Source: Auanema rhodensis (lineage: Eukaryota; Nematoda; Chromadorea; Rhabditida; Rhabditidae). From it: a stretch of DNA of 64,000 nucleotides. The notes below the pieces were generated by a model. It saw only the letters and a list, made by a program, of their open reading frames with translations, did no database searches and was not told the DNA's origin. The stretch covers positions 19,478,688 through 19,542,687 of the forward strand of contig OZ059895.1 in the NCBI GenBank assembly GCA_964057225.1, written 5' to 3'. Made by a program: the position numbers and the translations under genes. Shown here piece after piece: positions 24,107-39,047 of the stretch (positions are counted from its first letter, which is position 1; each line of letters starts with the position of its first letter).

Positions 24107-27100
24107 GACTAATATGGACATGGGGAATCTAATTTTGAAAACCGCATCTCTTTCTCTTTGACGTGAAGCGAGTTACATACCAAGTGCACAACACGTGTAC
24201 ACTTAATTAGCATAAATTAAAGTTCACGTAAATTTCAAAGTCATGGTTACCATGCACCAATATCAATAAAAATTTGTTTTTAGAATAATATGGACATGGG
24301 GAATCTAATTTTGAAAACCACATCTCTTTATCTTTCACGTGAAGCGAGTTACATACCAAGTGCACATCACGTGTACATTTAATTAGCATAAATTAAAGTT
24401 CACGTAAATTTCAAAGTCATGGTTACCATGCACCAATATCAATAAAAATTTGTTTTAAGACTAATATGGACATGAGAAATCTAATTTTGAAAACCGCATC
24501 TCTTCATCTTTCACGTGAAGCGAGTTACATATCAAGTGCACATCACGTGTACACTTAATTAGCATAAATTAAAGTTCACGTAAATTTCAAAGTCATGGTT
24601 AACATGCACCAATATCAATAAAAATTTGTTTTTAGACTAATATGGACATGGGGAATCTAATTTTGAAAACCGCATCTCTTTATCTTTCACGTGAAGCGAA
24701 CTACATACCAAGTGCACATCACGTGTACATTTAATTAGCATAAATTAAAGTTCACGTAAATTTCAAAGTCATGGTTACCATGCACCAATATCAATAAAAA
24801 TTTGTTTTTAGACTAATATGGACATGGGGAATCTAATTTTGAAAACCACATCTCTTTATCTTTCACGTGAAGCGAGTTACATACCAAGTGCACATCACGT
24901 GTACATTGAATTAGCATAAATTAAAGTTCACGTAAATTTCAAAGTCATGGTTACCATGCACCAATATCAATAAAAATTTGTTATTAGACTAATATGGACA
25001 TGGGGAATCTAATTTTGAAAACCACATCTCTTTATCTTCCACGTGAAGCGAGTTACATACCAAGTGCACATCACGTGTACATTTAATTAGCATAAATTAA
25101 AGTTCACGTAAATTTCAAAGTCATGGTTACCATGCACCAATATCAATAAAAACTTGTTTTTAGACTAATATGGACATGGGGAATCTATTTTTGAAAACCG
25201 CATCTCTTCATCTTTCACGTGAAGCGAGTTACATACCAAGTGCACATCACGTGTACACTTAATTAGCATAAATTAAAGTTCACGTAAATTTCGAAGTCAT
25301 GGTTAACATGCACTAATATCAATAAAAATTTGTTTTTAGACTAATATGGACATGGGGAATCTAATTTTGAAAACCGCATCTCTTTATCTTTCACGTGAAG
25401 CGAGTTACATACCAAGTGCACATCACGTGTACATTTAATTAGCATAAATTAAAGTTCACGTAAATTTCAAAGTCATGGTTACCATGCACCAATATCAATA
25501 AAAATTTGTTTTAAGACTAATATGGACATGAGAAATCTAATTTTGAAAACCGCATCTCTTCATCTTTCACGTGAAGCGAGTTACATATCAAGTGCACATC
25601 ACGTGTACACTTAATTAGCATAAATTAAAGTTCACGTAAATTTCAAAGTCATGGTTAACATGCACCAATATCAATAAAAATTTGTTTTTAGACTAATATG
25701 GACATGGGGAATCTAATTTTGAAAACCGCATCTCTTTATCTTTCACGTGAAGCGAACTACATACCAAGTGCACATCACGTGTACATTTAATTAGCATAAA
25801 TTAAAGTTCACGTAAATTTCAAAGTCATGGTTACCATGCACCAATATCAATAAAAATTTGTTTTTAGACTAATATGGACATGGGGAATCTAATTTTGAAA
25901 ACCGCATCTCTTGATCTTTCACGTGAAGCGAGTTACATATCAAGTGCACATCACGTGTACACTTAATTAGCATAAATTAAAGTTCACGTAAATTTCAAAG
26001 TCATGGTTAACATGCACCAATATCAATAAAAATTTGTTTTTAGACTAATATGGACATGGGGAATCTAATTTTGAAAACCGCATCTCTTTATCTTTCACGT
26101 GAAGCGAGTTACATACCAAGTGCACATCACGTGTACATTTAATTAGCATAAATTAAAGTTCACGTAAATTTCAAAGTCATGGTTACCATGCACCAATATC
26201 AATAAAAATTTGTTTTTAGACTAATATGGACATGGGGAATCTAATTTTGAAAACCACATCTCTTTATCTTTCACGTGAAGCGAGTTACATACCAAGTGCA
26301 CATCACGTGTAGATTGAATTAGCATAAATTAAAGTTCACGTAAAGTTCGAAGTCATGGTTAACATGCACCAATATCAATAAAAATTTGTTTTAAGACTAA
26401 TATGGACATGAGAAATCTAATTTTGAAAACCGCATCTCTTCATCTTTCACGTGAAGCGAGTTACATATCAAGTGCACATCACGTGTACACTTAATTAGCA
26501 TAAATTAAAGTTCACGTAAATTTCAAAGTCATGGTTAACATGCACCAATATCAATAAAAATTTGTTTTTAGACTAATATGGACATGGGGAATCTAATTTT
26601 GAAAACCGCATCTCTTTATCTTTCACGTGAAGCGAGTTACATACCAAGTGCACATCACGTGTACATTTAATTAGCATAAATTAAAGTTCACGTGAATTTC
26701 AAAGTCATGGTTACCATGCACCAATATCAATAAAAATTTGTTTTAAGACTAATATGGACATGAGAAATCTAATTTTGAAAACCGCATCTCTTCATCTTTC
26801 ACGTGAAGCGAGTTACATATCAAGTGCACATCACGTGTACACTTAATTAGCATAAATTAAAGTTCACGTAAATTTCAAAGTCATGGTTAACATGCACCAA
26901 TATCAATAAAAATTTGTTTTTAGACTAATATGGACATGGGGAATCTAATTTTGAAAACCACATCTCTTTATCTTTCACGTGAAGCGAGTTACATACCAAG
27001 TGCACATCACGTGTACATTTAATTAGCATAAATTAAAGTTCACGTAAATTTCAAAGTCGTGGTTAACATGCACCAATATCAATAAAAATTTGTTTTTAGA

Positions 27101-28851
27101 CTAATATGGACATGGGAATCTAATTTTGAAAACCACATCTCTTTATCTTTCACGTGAAGCGAGTTACATACCAAGTGCACATCACGTGTACATTTAATTA
27201 GCATAAATTAAAGTTCACGTAAATTTCAAAGTCATGGTTAACATGCACCAATATCAATAAAAATTTTTTTTAGACTAATATGGACATGGGGAATCTGATT
27301 TTGAAAACCGCATCTCTTTATCTTTCACGTGAAGCGAGTTACATACCAAGTGCACATCACGTGTACACTTAATTAGCATAAATTAAAGTTCACGTAAATT
27401 TCAAAGTCATGGTTACCATGCACCAATATCAATAAAAATTTTTAGACTAATATGGACATGGGGAATCTAATTTTGAAAACCACATCTCTTTATCTTTCAC
27501 GTGAAGCGAGTTACATACCAAGTGCACATCACGTGTACATTGAATTAGCATAAATTAAAGTTCACGTAATATTCAAAGTCATGGTTACCATGCACCAATA
27601 TCAATAAAAATTTGTTTTTAGACTAATATGGACATGGGGAATCTAATTTTGAAAACCACATCTCTTTATCTTTCACGTGAAGCGAGTTACATACCAAGTG
27701 CACATCACGTGTACATTTAATTAGCATAAATTAAAGTTCACGTAAATTTCAAAGTCATGGTTAACATGCACCAATATCAATAAAAATTTGTTTTTAGACT
27801 AATATGGACATGGGGAATCTAATTTTGAAAACCGCATCTCTTTATCTTTCACGTGAAGCGAGTTACATACCAAGTGCACATCACGTGTACATTTAATTAG
27901 CATAAATTAAAGTTCACGTAAATTTCAAAGTCGTGGTTACCATGCACCAATATCAAAAAAAATTTGTTTTAAGACTAATATGGACATGAGAAATCTAATT
28001 TTGAAAACCGCATCTCTTCATCTTTCACGTGAAGCGAGTTACATATCAAGTGCACATCACGTGTACACTTAATTAGCATAAATTAAAGTTCACGTAAATT
28101 TCAAAGTCTTGGTTAACATGCACCAATATCAATAAAAATTTGTTTTAAGACTAATATGGACATGGGGAATCTAATTTTGAAAACTGCATCTCTTTATCTT
28201 TCACGTGAAGCGAGTTACATACCAAGTGCACATCACGTGTACACTTAATTAGCATAAATTAAAGTTCACGTAAATTTCAAAGTCATGGTTACCATGCACC
28301 AATATCAATAAAAATTTGTTTTTAGAATAATATGGACATGGGGAATCTAATTTTGAAAACCACATCTCTTTATCTTTCACGTGAAGCGAGTTACATACCA
28401 AGTGCACATCACGTGTACATTTAATTAGCATAAATTAAAGTTCACGTAAATTTCAAAGTCGTGGTTAACATGCACCAATATCAATAAAAATTTGTTTTTA
28501 GACTAATATGGACATGGGAATCTAATTTTGAAAACCACATCTCTTTATTTTTCACGTGAAGCGAGTTACATACCAAGTGCACATCACGTGTACACTTAAT
28601 TAGCATAAATTAAAGTTCACGTAAATTTCAAAGTCATGGTTAACATGCACCAATATCAATAAAAATTTGTTTTTAGACTAATATGGACATGGGGAATCTA
28701 ATTTTGAAAACCACATCTCTTTATCTTTCACGTGAAGCGAGTTACATACCAAGTGCACATCACGTGTACATTTAATTAGCATAAATTAAAGTTCACGTAA
28801 ATTTCAAAGTCATGGTTAACATGCACCAATATCAATGAAAATTTGTTTTTA
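24107..28851. repeat. 28-mer higher-order repeat, copy 2
   Basis: It matches 19186-23913 up to about 28834. The substitutions I noticed are few: ctcttgatc (about 25911) against ctcttcatc, gtagattg (about 26311) against gtacattg, cgtaatattc (about 27567) against cgtaaatttc, and tatttttc (about 28547) against tatctttc. With so few differences over about 4.7 kb, this is one of the youngest duplications in the window. Copy 1 and copy 2 part at the A/T tract, where copy 2 has caatgaaaatt. Confidence 0.92.
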
Positions 28852-30258
28852 GACTAATATGGACATGGGGAATCTAATTTTGAAAACCGCATCTCTTTAT
28901 CTTTCACGTGAAGCGAGTTACATACCAAGTGCACATCACGTGTACATTTAATTAGCATAAATTAAAGTTCACGTAAATTTCAAAGTCATGGTTAACATGC
29001 ACCAATATCAATAAAAATTTGTTTTTAGACTAATATGGACATGGGGAATCTAATTTTGAAAACCGCATCTCTTCATCTTTCACGTGAAGCGAGTTACATA
29101 CCAAGTGCACATCACGTGTACACTTAATTAGCATAAATTAAAGTTCACGTAAATTTCAAAGTCATGGTTAACATGCACCAATATCAATAAAAATTTGTTT
29201 TTAGACTAATATGGACATGGGGAATCTAATTTTGAAAACCACATCTCTTTATCTTTCACGTGAAGCGAGTTACATACCAAGTGCACATCACGTGTACATT
29301 TAATTAGCATAAATTAAAGTTCACGTAAATTTCAAAGTCGTGGTTAACATGCACCAATATCAATAAAAATTTGTTTTTAGACTAATATGGACATGGGAAT
29401 CTAATTTTGAAAACCACATCTCTTTATTTTTCACGTGAAGCGAGTTACATACCAAGTGCACATCACGTGTACACTTAATTAGCATAAATTAAAGTTCACG
29501 TAAATTTCAAAGTCATGGTTAACATGCACCAATATCAATAAAAATTTGTTTTTAGACTAATATGGACATGGGGAATCTAATTTTGAAAACCACATCTCTT
29601 TATCTTTCACGTGAAGCGAGTTACATACCAAGTGCACATCACGTGTACATTTAATTAGCATAAATTAAAGTTCACGTAAATTTCAAAGTCATGGTTAACA
29701 TGCACCAATATCAATGAAAATTTGTTTTTAGACTAATATGGACATGGGGAATCTAATTTTGAAAACCGCATCTCTTTATCTTTCACGTGAAGCGAGTTAC
29801 ATACCAAGTGCACATCACGTGTACATTTAATTAGCATAAATTAAAGTTCACGTAAATTTCAAAGTCATGGTTAACATGCACCAATATCAATAAAAATTTG
29901 TTTTTAGACTAATATGGACATGGGGAATCTAATTTTGAAAACCGCATCTCTTCATCTTTCACGTGAAGCGAGTTACATACCAAGTGCACATCACGTGTAC
30001 ACTTAATTAGCATAAATTAAAGTTCACGTAAATTTCAAAGTCATGGTTAACATGCACCAATATCAATAAAAATTTGTTTTTAGACTAATATGGACATGGG
30101 GAATCTAATTTTGAAAACCACATCTCTTTATCTTTCACGTGAAGCGAGTTACATACCAAGTGCACATCACGTGTACATTTAATTAGCATAAATTAAAGTT
30201 CACGTAAATTTCAAAGTCATGGTTAACATGCACCAATATCAATGAAAATTTGTTTTTA
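28501..30258. repeat. 5-mer tandem duplication, 879-bp period (second locus)
   Basis: Monomers at 28501, 28676, 28852, 29028 and 29204 repeat at 29380, 29555, 29731, 29907 and 30083. Shared private marks are ctctttattttt (28541 and 29420) and caatgaaaatt (28833 and 29712). The last monomer of copy 2 has gtcatgg instead of gtcgtgg and gains a third caatga at 30240. The first monomers overlap the end of the 28-mer, so this duplication arose after the 28-mer. It has the same period as the 5-mer at 9520 but different monomers. Confidence 0.87.
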
Positions 30259-31488
30259 GACTAATATGGACATGGGGAATCTAATTTTGAAAACCGCATC
30301 TCTTTATCGTTCACGTGAAGCGAGTTACATACCAAGTGCACATCACGTGTACATTTAATTAGCATAAATTAAAGTTCACGTAAATTTCAAAGTCGTGGTT
30401 AACATGCACCAATATCAATAAAAATTTGTTTTTAGACTAATATGGACATGGGAATCTGATTTTGAAAACCAAATCTCTTTATCTTTCACGTGAAGCGAGT
30501 TACATACCAAGTGCACATCACGTATACATTTAATTAGCATAAATTAAAGTTCACGTAAATTTCAAAGTCATGGTTACCATGCACCAAGATCAAAAAAAAT
30601 TTGTTTTAAGACTAATATAGACATGAGAAATCTAATTTTGAAAACCGCATCTCTTCATCTTTCACGTGAAGCGAGTTACATATCAAGTGCACATCACGTG
30701 TACACTTAATTAGCATAAATTAAAGTTCACGTAAATTTCAAAGTCATGGTTAACATGCACCAATATCAATAAAAATTTGTTTTAAGACTAATATGGACAT
30801 GGGGAATCTAATTTTGAAAACTGCATCTCTTTATCTTTCACGTGAAGCGAGTTACATACCAAGTGCACATCACGTGTACATTTAATTAGCATAAATTAAA
30901 GTTCACGTAAATTTCAAAGTCATGGTTAACATGCACCAATATCAATAAAAATTTTTTTTAGACTAATATGGACATGGGGAATCTAATTTTGAAAACCGCA
31001 TCTCTTTATCTTTCACGTGAAGCGAGTTACATACCAAGTGCACATCACGTGTACACTTAATTAGCATAAATTAAAGTTCACGTAAATTTCAAAGTCATGG
31101 TTACCATGCACCAATATCAATAAAAATTTGTTTTTAGACTAATATGGACATGGGGAATCTAATTTTGAAAACCACATCTCTTTATCTTTCACGTGAAGCG
31201 AGTTACATACCAAGTGCACATCACGTGTACATTGAATTAGCATAAATTAAAGTTCACGTAAATTTCAAAGTCATGGTTACCATGCACCAATATCAATAAA
31301 AATTTGTTTTTAGACTAATATGGACATGGGGAATCTAATTTTGAAAACCACATCTCTTTATCTTTCACGTGAAGCGAGTTACATACCAAGTGCACATCAC
31401 GTGTACATTTAATTAGCATAAATTAAAGTTCACGTAAATTTCAAAGTCATGGTTAACATGCACCAATATCAATAAAAATTTGTTTTTA
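30259..31488. repeat. Seven-monomer connecting segment
   Basis: It holds atcgttc (30307), gggaatctg with ccaaatc (30452), caagatcaaaaaaaa with atagacatgag (about 30585-30615), an aactgc monomer and an A5-T8 tract. The same short series occurs at 40.4 kb, 43.1 kb, 45.7 kb, 57.0 kb and 58.2 kb. It therefore joins the left families to those of the right half. A private change, cacgtatac, is seen at about 30525. Confidence 0.75.
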
Positions 31489-33773
31489 GACTAATATGGA
31501 CATGGGGAATCTAATTTTGAAAACCGCATCTCTTTATCGTTCACGTCAAGCGAGTTACATACCAAGTGCACATCACGTGTACATTTAATTAGCATAAATT
31601 AAAGTTCACGTAAATTTCAAAGTCGTGGTTACCATGCACCAATATCAAAAAAAATTTGTTTTAAGACTAATATGGACATGAGAAATCTAATTTTGAAAAC
31701 CGCATCTCTTCATCTTTCACGTGAAGCGAGTTACATATCAAGTGCACATCACGTGTACACTTAATTAGCATAAATTAAAGTTCACGTAAATTTCAAAGTC
31801 ATGGTTAACATGCACCAATATCAATAAAAATTTGTTTTAAGACTAATATGGACATGAGAAATCTAATTTTGAAAACCGCATCTCTTTATCTTTCACGTGA
31901 AGCGAGTTACATATCAAGTGCACGTCACGTGTACACTTAATTAGCATAAATTAAAGTTCACGTAAATTTCAAAGTCATGGTTAACATGCACCAATATCAA
32001 TAAAAATTTGTTTTAACACTAATGTGGACATGGGGAATCTAATTTTGAAAACTGCATCTCTTTATCTTTCACGTGAAGCGAGTTACATACCAAGAGCACA
32101 TCACGTGTACACTTAATTAGCATAAATTAAAGTTCACGTAAATTTCAAAGTCATGGTTACCATGCACCAATATCAATAAAAATTTGTTTTTAGACTAATA
32201 TGGACATGGGGAATCTAATTTTGAAAACCACATCTCTTTATCTTTCACGTGAAGCGAGTTACATACCAAGTGCACATCACGTGTACATTTAATTAGCATA
32301 AATTAAAGTTCACGTAAATTTCAAAGTCGTGGTTAACATGCACCAATATCAATAAAAATTTGTTTTTAGACTAATATGGACATGGGAATCTAATTTTGAA
32401 AACCACATCTCTTTATCTTTCACGTGAAGCGAGTTACATACCAAGTGCACATCACGTGTACATTTAATTAGCATAAATTAAAGTTCACGTAAATTTCAAA
32501 GTCATGGTTACCATGCACCAATATCAAAAAAAATTTGTTTTAAGACTAATATGGACATGAGAAATCTAATTTTGAAAACCGCATCTCTTCATCTTTCACG
32601 TGAAACGAGTTACATATCAAGTGCACATCACGTGTACACTTAATTAGCATAAATTAAAGTTCACGTAAATTTCAAAGTCATGGTTAACATGCACCAATAT
32701 TAATAAAAATTTGTTTTAAGACTAATATGGACATGGGGAATCTAATTTTGAAAACTGCATCTCTTTATCTTTCACGTGAAGCGAGTTACATACCAAGTGC
32801 ACATCACGTGTACATTTAATTAGCATAAATTAAAGTTCACGTAAATTTCAAAGTCATGGTTAACATGCACCAATATCAATAAAAATTTTTTTTAGACTAA
32901 TATGGACATGGGGAATCTAATTTTGAAAACCGCATCTCTTTATCTTTCACGTGAAGCGAGTTACATACCAAGTGCACATCACGTGTACACTTAATTAGCA
33001 TAAATTAAAGTTCACGTAAATTTCAAAGTCATGGTTACCATGCACCAATATCAATAAAAATTTGTTTTTAGACTAATATGGACATGGGGAATCTAATTTT
33101 GAAAACCACATCTCTTTATCTTTCACGTGAAGCGAGTTACATACCAAGTGCACATCACGTGTACATTGAATTAGCATAAATTAAAGTTCACGTAAATTTC
33201 AAAGTCATGGTTACCATGCACCAATATCAATAAAAATTTGTTTTTAGACTAATATGGACACGGGGAATCTATTTTTGAAAACCGCATCTCTTTATCGTTC
33301 ACGTGAAGCGAGTTACATACCAAGTGCACATCACGTGTACATTTAATTAGCATAAATTAAAGTTCACGTAAATTTCAAAGTCGTGGTTAACATGCACCAA
33401 TATCAATAAAAATTTGTTTTTAGACTAATATGGACATGGGAATCTGATTTTGAAAACCAAATCTCTTTATCTTTCACGTGAAGCGAGTTACATACCAAGT
33501 GCACATCACGTGTACATTGAATTAGCATAAATTAAAGTTCACGTAAATTTCAAAGTCATGGTTACCATGCACCAATATCAATAAAAATTTGTTTTTAGAC
33601 TAATATGGACATGGGGAATCTAATTTTGAAAACCACATCTCTTTATCTTTCACGTGAAGCGAGTTACATACCAAGTGCACATCACGTGTACATTTAATTA
33701 GCATAAATTAAAGTTCACGTAAATTTCAAAGTCATGGTTAACATGCACCAATATCAATAAAAATTTGTTTTTA
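31489..33773. repeat. 13-mer unit (2285 bp) of the atcgttc family
   Basis: It opens with a monomer carrying atcgttcacgtcaagc (31536), then A8-T3, gagaaa with gcacgtcacg, and the unusual aacactaatgtgg monomer with ccaagagcac (32015). These marks return 2285 bp later. The end of this unit is private: gacacgggg with tatttttg (about 33258) and gggaatctg with ccaaatc (about 33432) stand where the 15-mers have other monomers. Confidence 0.82.
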
Positions 33774-36410
33774 GACTAATATGGACATGGGGAATCTAAT
33801 TTTGAAAACCGCATCTCTTTATCGTTCACGTCAAGCGAGTTACATACCAAGTGCACATCACGTGTACATTTAATTAGCATAAATTAAAGTTCACGTAAAT
33901 TTCAAAGTCGTGGTTACCATGCACCAATATCAAAAAAAATTTGTTTTAAGACTAATATGGACATGAGAAATCTAATTTTGAAAACCGCATCTCTTCATCT
34001 TTCACGTGAAGCGAGTTACATATCAAGTGCACATCACGTGTACACTTAATTAGCATAAATTAAAGTTCACGTAAATTTCAAAGTCATGGTTAACATGCAC
34101 CAATATCAATAAAAATTTGTTTTAAGACTAATATGGACATGAGAAATCTAATTTTGAAAACCGCATCTCTTTATCTTTCACGTGAAGCGAGTTACATATC
34201 AAGTGCACGTCACGTGTACACTTAATTAGCATAAATTAAAGTTCACGTAAATTTCAAAGTCATGGTTAACATGCACCAATATCAATAAAAATTTGTTTTA
34301 ACACTAATGTGGACATGGGGAATCTAATTTTGAAAACTGCATCTCTTTATCTTTCACGTGAAGCGAGTTACATACCAAGAGCACATCACGTGTACACTTA
34401 ATTAGCATAAATTAAAGTTCACGTAAATTTCAAAGTCATGGTTACCATGCACCAATATCAATAAAAATTTGTTTTTAGACTAATATGGACATGGGGAATC
34501 TAATTTTGAAAACCACATCTCTTTATCTTTCACGTGAAGCGAGTTACATACCAAGTGCACATCACGTGTACATTTAATTAGCATAAATTAAAGTTCACGT
34601 AAATTTCAAAGTCGTGGTTAACATGCACCAATATCAATAAAAATTTGTTTTTAGACTAATATGGACATGGGAATCTAATTTTGAAAACCACATCTCTTTA
34701 TCTTTCACGTGAAGCGAGTTACATACCAAGTGCACATCACGTGTACATTTAATTAGCATAAATTAAAGTTCACGTAAATTTCAAAGTCATGGTTACCATG
34801 CACCAATATCAAAAAAAATTTGTTTTAAGACTAATATGGACATGAGAAATCTAATTTTGAAAACCGCATCTCTTCATCTTTCACGTGAAACGAGTTACAT
34901 ATCAAGTGCACATCACGTGTACACTTAATTAGCATAAATTAAAGTTCACGTAAATTTCAAAGTCATGGTTAACATGCACCAATATTAATAAAAATTTGTT
35001 TTAAGACTAATATGGACATGGGGAATCTAATTTTGAAAACTGCATCTCTTTATCTTTCACGTGAAGCGAGTTACATACCAAGTGCACATCACGTGTACAT
35101 TTAATTAGCATAAATTAAAGTTCACGTAAATTTCAAAGTCATGGTTAACATGCACCAATATCAATAAAAATTTTTTTTAGACTAATATGGACATGGGGAA
35201 TCTAATTTTGAAAACCGCATCTCTTTATCTTTCACGTGAAGCGAGTTACATACCAAGTGCACATCACGTGTACACTTAATTAGCATAAATTAAAGTTCAC
35301 GTAAATTTCAAAGTCATGGTTACCATGCACCAATATCAATAAAAATTTGTTTTTAGACTAATATGGACATGGGGAATCTAATTTTGAAAACCACATCTCT
35401 TTATCTTTCACGTGAAGCGAGTTACATACCAAGTGCACATCACGTGTACATTGAATTAGCATAAATTAAAGTTCACGTAAATTTCAAAGTCATGGTTACC
35501 ATGCACCAATATCAATAAAAATTTGTTTTTAGACTAATATGGACATGGGGAATCTAATTTTGAAAACCGCATCTCTTCATCTTTCACGTAAAGCGAGTTA
35601 CATATCAAGTGCACATCACGTGTACACTTAATTAGCATAAATTAAAGTTCACGTAAATTTCAAAGTCATGGTTAACATGCACCAATATCAATAAAAATTT
35701 GTTTTTAGACTAATATGGACAGGGGGAATCTAATTTTGAAAACCGCATCTCTTCATCTTTCACGTGAAGCGAGTTACATATCAAGTGCACATCACGTGTA
35801 CACTTAATTAGCATAAATTAAAGTTCACGTAAATTTCAAAGTCATGGTTAACATGCACCGATATCAATAAAAAATTTTTTTAGACTAATATGGACATGGG
35901 GAATCTAATTTTGAAAACCGCATCTCTTTCTCTTTGACGTGAAGCGAGTTACATACCAAGTGCACATCACGTGTACACTTAATTAGCATAAATTAAAGTT
36001 CACGTAAATTTCAAAGTCATGGTTACCATGCACCAATATCAATAAAAATTTGTTTTTAGACTAATATGGACATGGGGAATCTAATTTTGAAAACCACATC
36101 TCTTCATCTTTCACGTGAAGCGAGTTACATACCAAGTGCACATCACGTGTACATTGAATTAGCATAAATTAAAGTTCACGTAAATTTCAAAGTCATGGTT
36201 ACCATGCACCAATATCAATAAAAATTTGTTTTTAGACTAATATGGACATGGGGAATCTAATTTTGAAAACCGCATCTCTTTATCTTTCACGTGAAGCGAG
36301 TTACATACCAAGTGCACATCACGTGTACATTTAATTAGCATAAATTAAAGTTCACGTAAATTTCAAAGTCATGGTTACCATGCACCAATATCAATAAAAA
36401 TTTGTTTTAA
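33774..36410. repeat. 15-mer unit (2637 bp) of the atcgttc family, copy 1
   Basis: Marks in order: atcgttcacgtcaagc (33821), aacactaatgtgg (34300), gtcgtgg/gggaatc pair, A8-T3, cgtgaaacg (about 34885), attaataaa (about 34983), A5-T8 (about 35170), cacgtaaagc (about 35585), ggacaggggg (about 35718), caccgatatc with A6-T7 (about 35858-35880), ctttctctttgacg. All return 2637 bp later. Confidence 0.86.
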
Positions 36411-39047
36411 GACTAATATGGACATGGGGAATCTAATTTTGAAAACCGCATCTCTTTATCGTTCACGTCAAGCGAGTTACATACCAAGTGCACATCACGT
36501 GTACATTTAATTAGCATAAATTAAAGTTCACGTAAATTTCAAAGTCGTGGTTACCATGCACCAATATCAAAAAAAATTTGTTTTAAGACTAATATGGACA
36601 TGAGAAATCTAATTTTGAAAACCGCATCTCTTCATCTTTCACGTGAAGCGAGTTACATATCAAGTGCACATCACGTGTACACTTAATTAGCATAAATTAA
36701 AGTTCACGTAAATTTCAAAGTCATGGTTAACATGCACCAATATCAATAAAAATTTGTTTTAAGACTAATATGGACATGAGAAATCTAATTTTGAAAACCG
36801 CATCTCTTTATCTTTCACGTGAAGCGAGTTACATATCAAGTGCACGTCACGTGTACACTTAATTAGCATAAATTAAAGTTCACGTAAATTTCAAAGTCAT
36901 GGTTAACATGCACCAATATCAATAAAAATTTGTTTTAACACTAATGTGGACATGGGGAATCTAATTTTGAAAACTGCATCTCTTTATCTTTCACGTGAAG
37001 CGAGTTACATACCAAGAGCACATCACGTGTACACTTAATTAGCATAAATTAAAGTTCACGTAAATTTCAAAGTCATGGTTACCATGCACCAATATCAATA
37101 AAAATTTGTTTTTAGACTAATATGGACATGGGGAATCTAATTTTGAAAACCACATCTCTTTATCTTTCACGTGAAGCGAGTTACATACCAAGTGCACATC
37201 ACGTGTACATTTAATTAGCATAAATTAAAGTTCACGTAAATTTCAAAGTCGTGGTTAACATGCACCAATATCAATAAAAATTTGTTTTTAGACTAATATG
37301 GACATGGGAATCTAATTTTGAAAACCACATCTCTTTATCTTTCACGTGAAGCGAGTTACATACCAAGTGCACATCACGTGTACATTTAATTAGCATAAAT
37401 TAAAGTTCACGTAAATTTCAAAGTCATGGTTACCATGCACCAATATCAAAAAAAATTTGTTTTAAGACTAATATGGACATGAGAAATCTAATTTTGAAAA
37501 CCGCATCTCTTCATCTTTCACGTGAAACGAGTTACATATCAAGTGCACATCACGTGTACACTTAATTAGCATAAATTAAAGTTCACGTAAATTTCAAAGT
37601 CATGGTTAACATGCACCAATATTAATAAAAATTTGTTTTAAGACTAATATGGACATGGGGAATCTAATTTTGAAAACTGCATCTCTTTATCTTTCACGTG
37701 AAGCGAGTTACATACCAAGTGCACATCACGTGTACATTTAATTAGCATAAATTAAAGTTCACGTAAATTTCAAAGTCATGGTTAACATGCACCAATATCA
37801 ATAAAAATTTTTTTTAGACTAATATGGACATGGGGAATCTAATTTTGAAAACCGCATCTCTTTATCTTTCACGTGAAGCGAGTTACATACCAAGTGCACA
37901 TCACGTGTACACTTAATTAGCATAAATTAAAGTTCACGTAAATTTCAAAGTCATGGTTACCATGCACCAATATCAATAAAAATTTGTTTTTAGACTAATA
38001 TGGACATGGGGAATCTAATTTTGAAAACCACATCTCTTTATCTTTCACGTGAAGCGAGTTACATACCAAGTGCACATCACGTGTACATTGAATTAGCATA
38101 AATTAAAGTTCACGTAAATTTCAAAGTCATGGTTACCATGCACCAATATCAATAAAAATTTGTTTTTAGACTAATATGGACATGGGGAATCTAATTTTGA
38201 AAACCGCATCTCTTCATCTTTCACGTAAAGCGAGTTACATATCAAGTGCACATCACGTGTACACTTAATTAGCATAAATTAAAGTTCACGTAAATTTCAA
38301 AGTCATGGTTAACATGCACCAATATCAATAAAAATTTGTTTTTAGACTAATATGGACAGGGGGAATCTAATTTTGAAAACCGCATCTCTTCATCTTTCAC
38401 GTGAAGCGAGTTACATATCAAGTGCACATCACGTGTACACTTAATTAGCATAAATTAAAGTTCACGTAAATTTCAAAGTCATGGTTAACATGCACCGATA
38501 TCAATAAAAAATTTTTTTAGACTAATATGGACATGGGGAATCTAATTTTGAAAACCGCATCTCTTTCTCTTTGACGTGAAGCGAGTTACATACCAAGTGC
38601 ACATCACGTGTACACTTAATTAGCATAAATTAAAGTTCACGTAAATTTCAAAGTCATGGTTACCATGCACCAATATCAATAAAAATTTGTTTTTAGACTA
38701 ATATGGACATGGGGAATCTAATTTTGAAAACCACATCTCTTCATCTTTCACGTGAAGCGAGTTACATACCAAGTGCACATCACGTGTACATTGAATTAGC
38801 ATAAATTAAAGTTCACGTAAATTTCAAAGTCATGGTTACCATGCACCAATATCAATAAAAATTTGTTTTTAGACTAATATGGACATGGGGAATCTAATTT
38901 TGAAAACCGCATCTCTTTATCTTTCACGTGAAGCGAGTTACATACCAAGTGCACATCACGTGTACATTTAATTAGCATAAATTAAAGTTCACGTAAATTT
39001 CAAAGTCATGGTTACCATGCACCAATATCAATAAAAATTTGTTTTAA
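36411..39047. repeat. 15-mer unit (2637 bp) of the atcgttc family, copy 2
   Basis: It repeats the preceding unit at every landmark I checked: atcgttc 36458, aacact 36937, tatggacagg 38351, caccgatatc about 38495. Its first monomer is chimeric, with a ttttaagac junction joined to a ggggaatc body; the equivalent at 33774 has gtttttagac. From 36411 to 39788 it also matches 46601-49978. Confidence 0.86.
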
